Shown in pieces: positions 5,898 through 7,041 of a DNA stretch of 7,041 nt. The first letter of the stretch is position 1; the number at the start of each line of letters is the position of its first letter. The stretch is from an uncultured Bdellovibrio sp. GTDB taxonomy: Bacteria; Bdellovibrionota; Bdellovibrionia; Bdellovibrionales; Bdellovibrionaceae. Position numbers and translations under genes: made by a program. The stretch is from assembly GCA_946482355.1 (NCBI GenBank), contig CAMLRE010000117.1, forward strand, positions 1-7,041, read 5' to 3'. A model generated the notes under the pieces. It saw nothing but the letters and a program-made list of their open reading frames with translations, was not told where the DNA came from and ran no database searches.

Positions 5898-6263
5898 CTA
5901 GCTGATGGTTTGATACTGTTCTCCGATAATTGATAGCAGTTTTGTGACGTCGAAAGGTTTTAATAGTGTTGTGTAATTTTTAATTTCATGAGCTTTGTTG
6001 CGTGCGGCCGTCATTACTACAATAGGAACTTTCGGAGCTATATAGCCGCCTTCCATCAGGCGCATAAATTCAAAACCATCCATAACAGGCATCATTAGAT
6101 CTAACAAAATAATTGATGGCGACGGGCCGCGAGTTAAAACTTCTAACGCTTCTTTACCGTTAGAGACGCAACTGACCTGATAGCCATGCATCTCTAAAAT
6201 CATTTTGATAGCGGATTGAATGTCTTTGTCGTCGTCGACAATTAGCACGTATTTATCGCTCAC
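5898..6263 (-). CDS. Single-domain response regulator (CheY-like receiver)
   Basis: A stand-alone receiver of 121 residues with no output domain. It shows the acidic Mg-binding pocket D10-D12 (VLIVDDDKD), the phospho-acceptor Asp55 (IILLDLMMPVMDG), the switch Thr85 (VVMTAAR) and Lys102 with the following Pro (LLKPFD). It would accept phosphate, most plausibly from the CHASE kinase encoded right after it, and act by protein contact or as a phosphorelay shuttle; the final target is not in the window. It starts with GTG at 6263, supported by the receiver fold beginning three residues later. No good Shine-Dalgarno is seen, and the upstream gene ends 31 bases before. Its 3' end may overlap the start of the kinase by 17 bases if the kinase uses the ATC start. 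Confidence 0.92.
   Translation of the reverse strand: MSDKYVLIVDDDKDIQSAIKMILEMHGYQVSCVSNGKEALEVLTRGPSPSIILLDLMMPVMDGFEFMRLMEGGYIAPKVPIVVMTAARNKAHEIKNYTTLLKPFDVTKLLSIIGEQYQTIS
5912..5924 (-). promoter_or_regulatory. Possible Shine-Dalgarno and non-standard (ATC) start for the CHASE kinase
   Basis: On the minus strand GGAG (5924-5921) is followed by six bases and then ATC (5914-5912) in the kinase frame. Starting there adds 21 residues, beginning M-K-P-S-A-S-S-R-F-Q-R, then I-L-T-F-H-N-V-S-I-V. This supplies a positively charged N-terminus and completes the first membrane helix. No ATG, GTG or TTG lies in frame between the upstream stop and the ATG at 5851. Either a rare AUC start is used, or the base is a variant or error of ATG, or the short form is real. 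Confidence 0.35.
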
Positions 6264-6294
6264 AATTTCAATATCAATTTGCGCGTGAAAACTG

Positions 6295-7041
6295 TCAAGA
6301 AATAGACCACGTAGACTGGCTTGTTAATCTGTCGTGAACTTCCAGAATTTTTTGTAAAGATTTTTCATCTAAAGCTTTAAGGTCGATAACCAGCAGCCCC
6401 ATCATTAATTCACTGCTTTTAGCCTCGGGCCACCAGGCTGGTATAGCATCTACAATCCAGCTTGGAAGCTCACTGGGGGCAAAAGCCTGGCTTGAATTCA
6501 AATTTAACTCATCTTTAAGTGCAGTTCCGGCCACAGATTTAGAGTACAGTACTAAACGATCTTCTAAAGTAGCGGGTTTAGCGGCATACCGGTTAAAATA
6601 ATTTAACAGAGAAGTTTCGGCCTGTTTCAGAAGCGCCGTGTTGTCAGAAGTCTTAGTATTTGATTCTGCCAGGTAATCACTGACCGTTTTAAGACTGTTT
6701 TGATAATGCCCGATCAAAGAAGGTGTTTTTAACTTTTCAGAATGAAATATCAGACACTGTTCTTTTGAAAAAACAGTTCCCGCTTCAACAATGACTGCAT
6801 AAGCACTTTGTTTAAAAATTTCTACATCTTGCGCTGTGAATTTTGATTTTACTTCGATTGAAAAAATACGTTTAGCGGCAAGAGTTTTATGAATCTCTTG
6901 GCGCTGTTCAAAGCTTAATAAAATTTCGCCGGTGATTTCGTTTTCAGATGACCACAGAACAAAATTAACTTCATGGTCGAATTGCGAAATGTACTGCTGA
7001 AAATTTTCATTTTCTTTTTTAAAAACCAAAGGCGTTTGTAA
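6295..7041 (-). CDS. Unrecognised protein, 5' end beyond the window (partial)
   Basis: I do not recognise a family. The frame is open to the right edge (L-Q-T-P before the TTG at 7029), so the TTG is probably internal and the gene continues outside. The visible ~248 codons encode a soluble, mixed alpha/beta protein with no signal peptide, membrane segment or cysteine cluster. From the TTG, residues ~20-100 alternate strands and helices (VNFVLWSS, IFSIEVKSKFTAQDVEIF, AYAVIVEAGTVF); a helical, Ser/Thr/Asn-rich part runs ~105-165; a tryptophan-rich turn (SWIVDAIPAWWPE, 190-202) precedes a strand MGLLVIDLKAL (210-220) and a final helix. The location, 31 bases ahead of the receiver and kinase on the same strand, suggests it belongs to that signalling operon. 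Function unknown. Confidence 0.75.
   Translation of the reverse strand, partial: LQTPLVFKKENENFQQYISQFDHEVNFVLWSSENEITGEILLSFEQRQEIHKTLAAKRIFSIEVKSKFTAQDVEIFKQSAYAVIVEAGTVFSKEQCLIFHSEKLKTPSLIGHYQNSLKTVSDYLAESNTKTSDNTALLKQAETSLLNYFNRYAAKPATLEDRLVLYSKSVAGTALKDELNLNSSQAFAPSELPSWIVDAIPAWWPEAKSSELMMGLLVIDLKALDEKSLQKILEVHDRLTSQSTWSIS

Overview
The window joins two unrelated pieces of DNA. The first ~247 bases are very GC-rich (44 of the first 60 bases are G or C). They hold the end of thiS and the first third of thiG, adjacent thiamine-thiazole genes from a high-GC bacterium. At about 243-250 the composition drops abruptly to a moderately AT-rich style that lasts to the end. thiG stops mid-gene at this point, and a PAS-histidine kinase begins mid-domain at the same point. 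A chimeric contig join is the simplest reading. The remaining ~6.8 kb looks like one genome. Its gene types and codon style suggest a Gram-negative predatory or delta-type bacterium such as the Bdellovibrionales, but this is inference and not proven by any marker gene here.

Layout after the join: a 5'-truncated PAS/HisKA/HATPase kinase (+, to 1284) converges on a sigma-54 AAA+ activator that lacks a receiver domain (-, 1427-2488). A 189-base divergent intergenic region follows. It carries a 35-bp imperfect inverted repeat (2528-2562) in the presumed leader of the activator, a candidate promoter for the activator, and a perfect TATAAT seven bases before the ATG of a Xer-type tyrosine recombinase (+, 2678-3610). 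The recombinase ends tail-to-tail, with a 4-base overlap, on recO (-, 3607-4221). recO is the last gene of a minus-strand operon. In transcription order this is an unrecognised protein (running off the right edge), a stand-alone receiver (CheY-like), a CHASE-domain membrane histidine kinase, and recO, with short gaps or overlaps throughout.

Functionally the window mixes signal transduction (two related hybrid-less kinases, one single-domain receiver, one receiver-less enhancer-binding protein) with DNA maintenance (Xer recombination, RecFOR repair). The CHASE kinase and receiver are the obvious phosphotransfer pair. Which partner the truncated kinase serves, and what activates the sigma-54 activator, cannot be read from the sequence. 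No tRNA, rRNA, CRISPR array, insertion sequence or prophage gene was seen.
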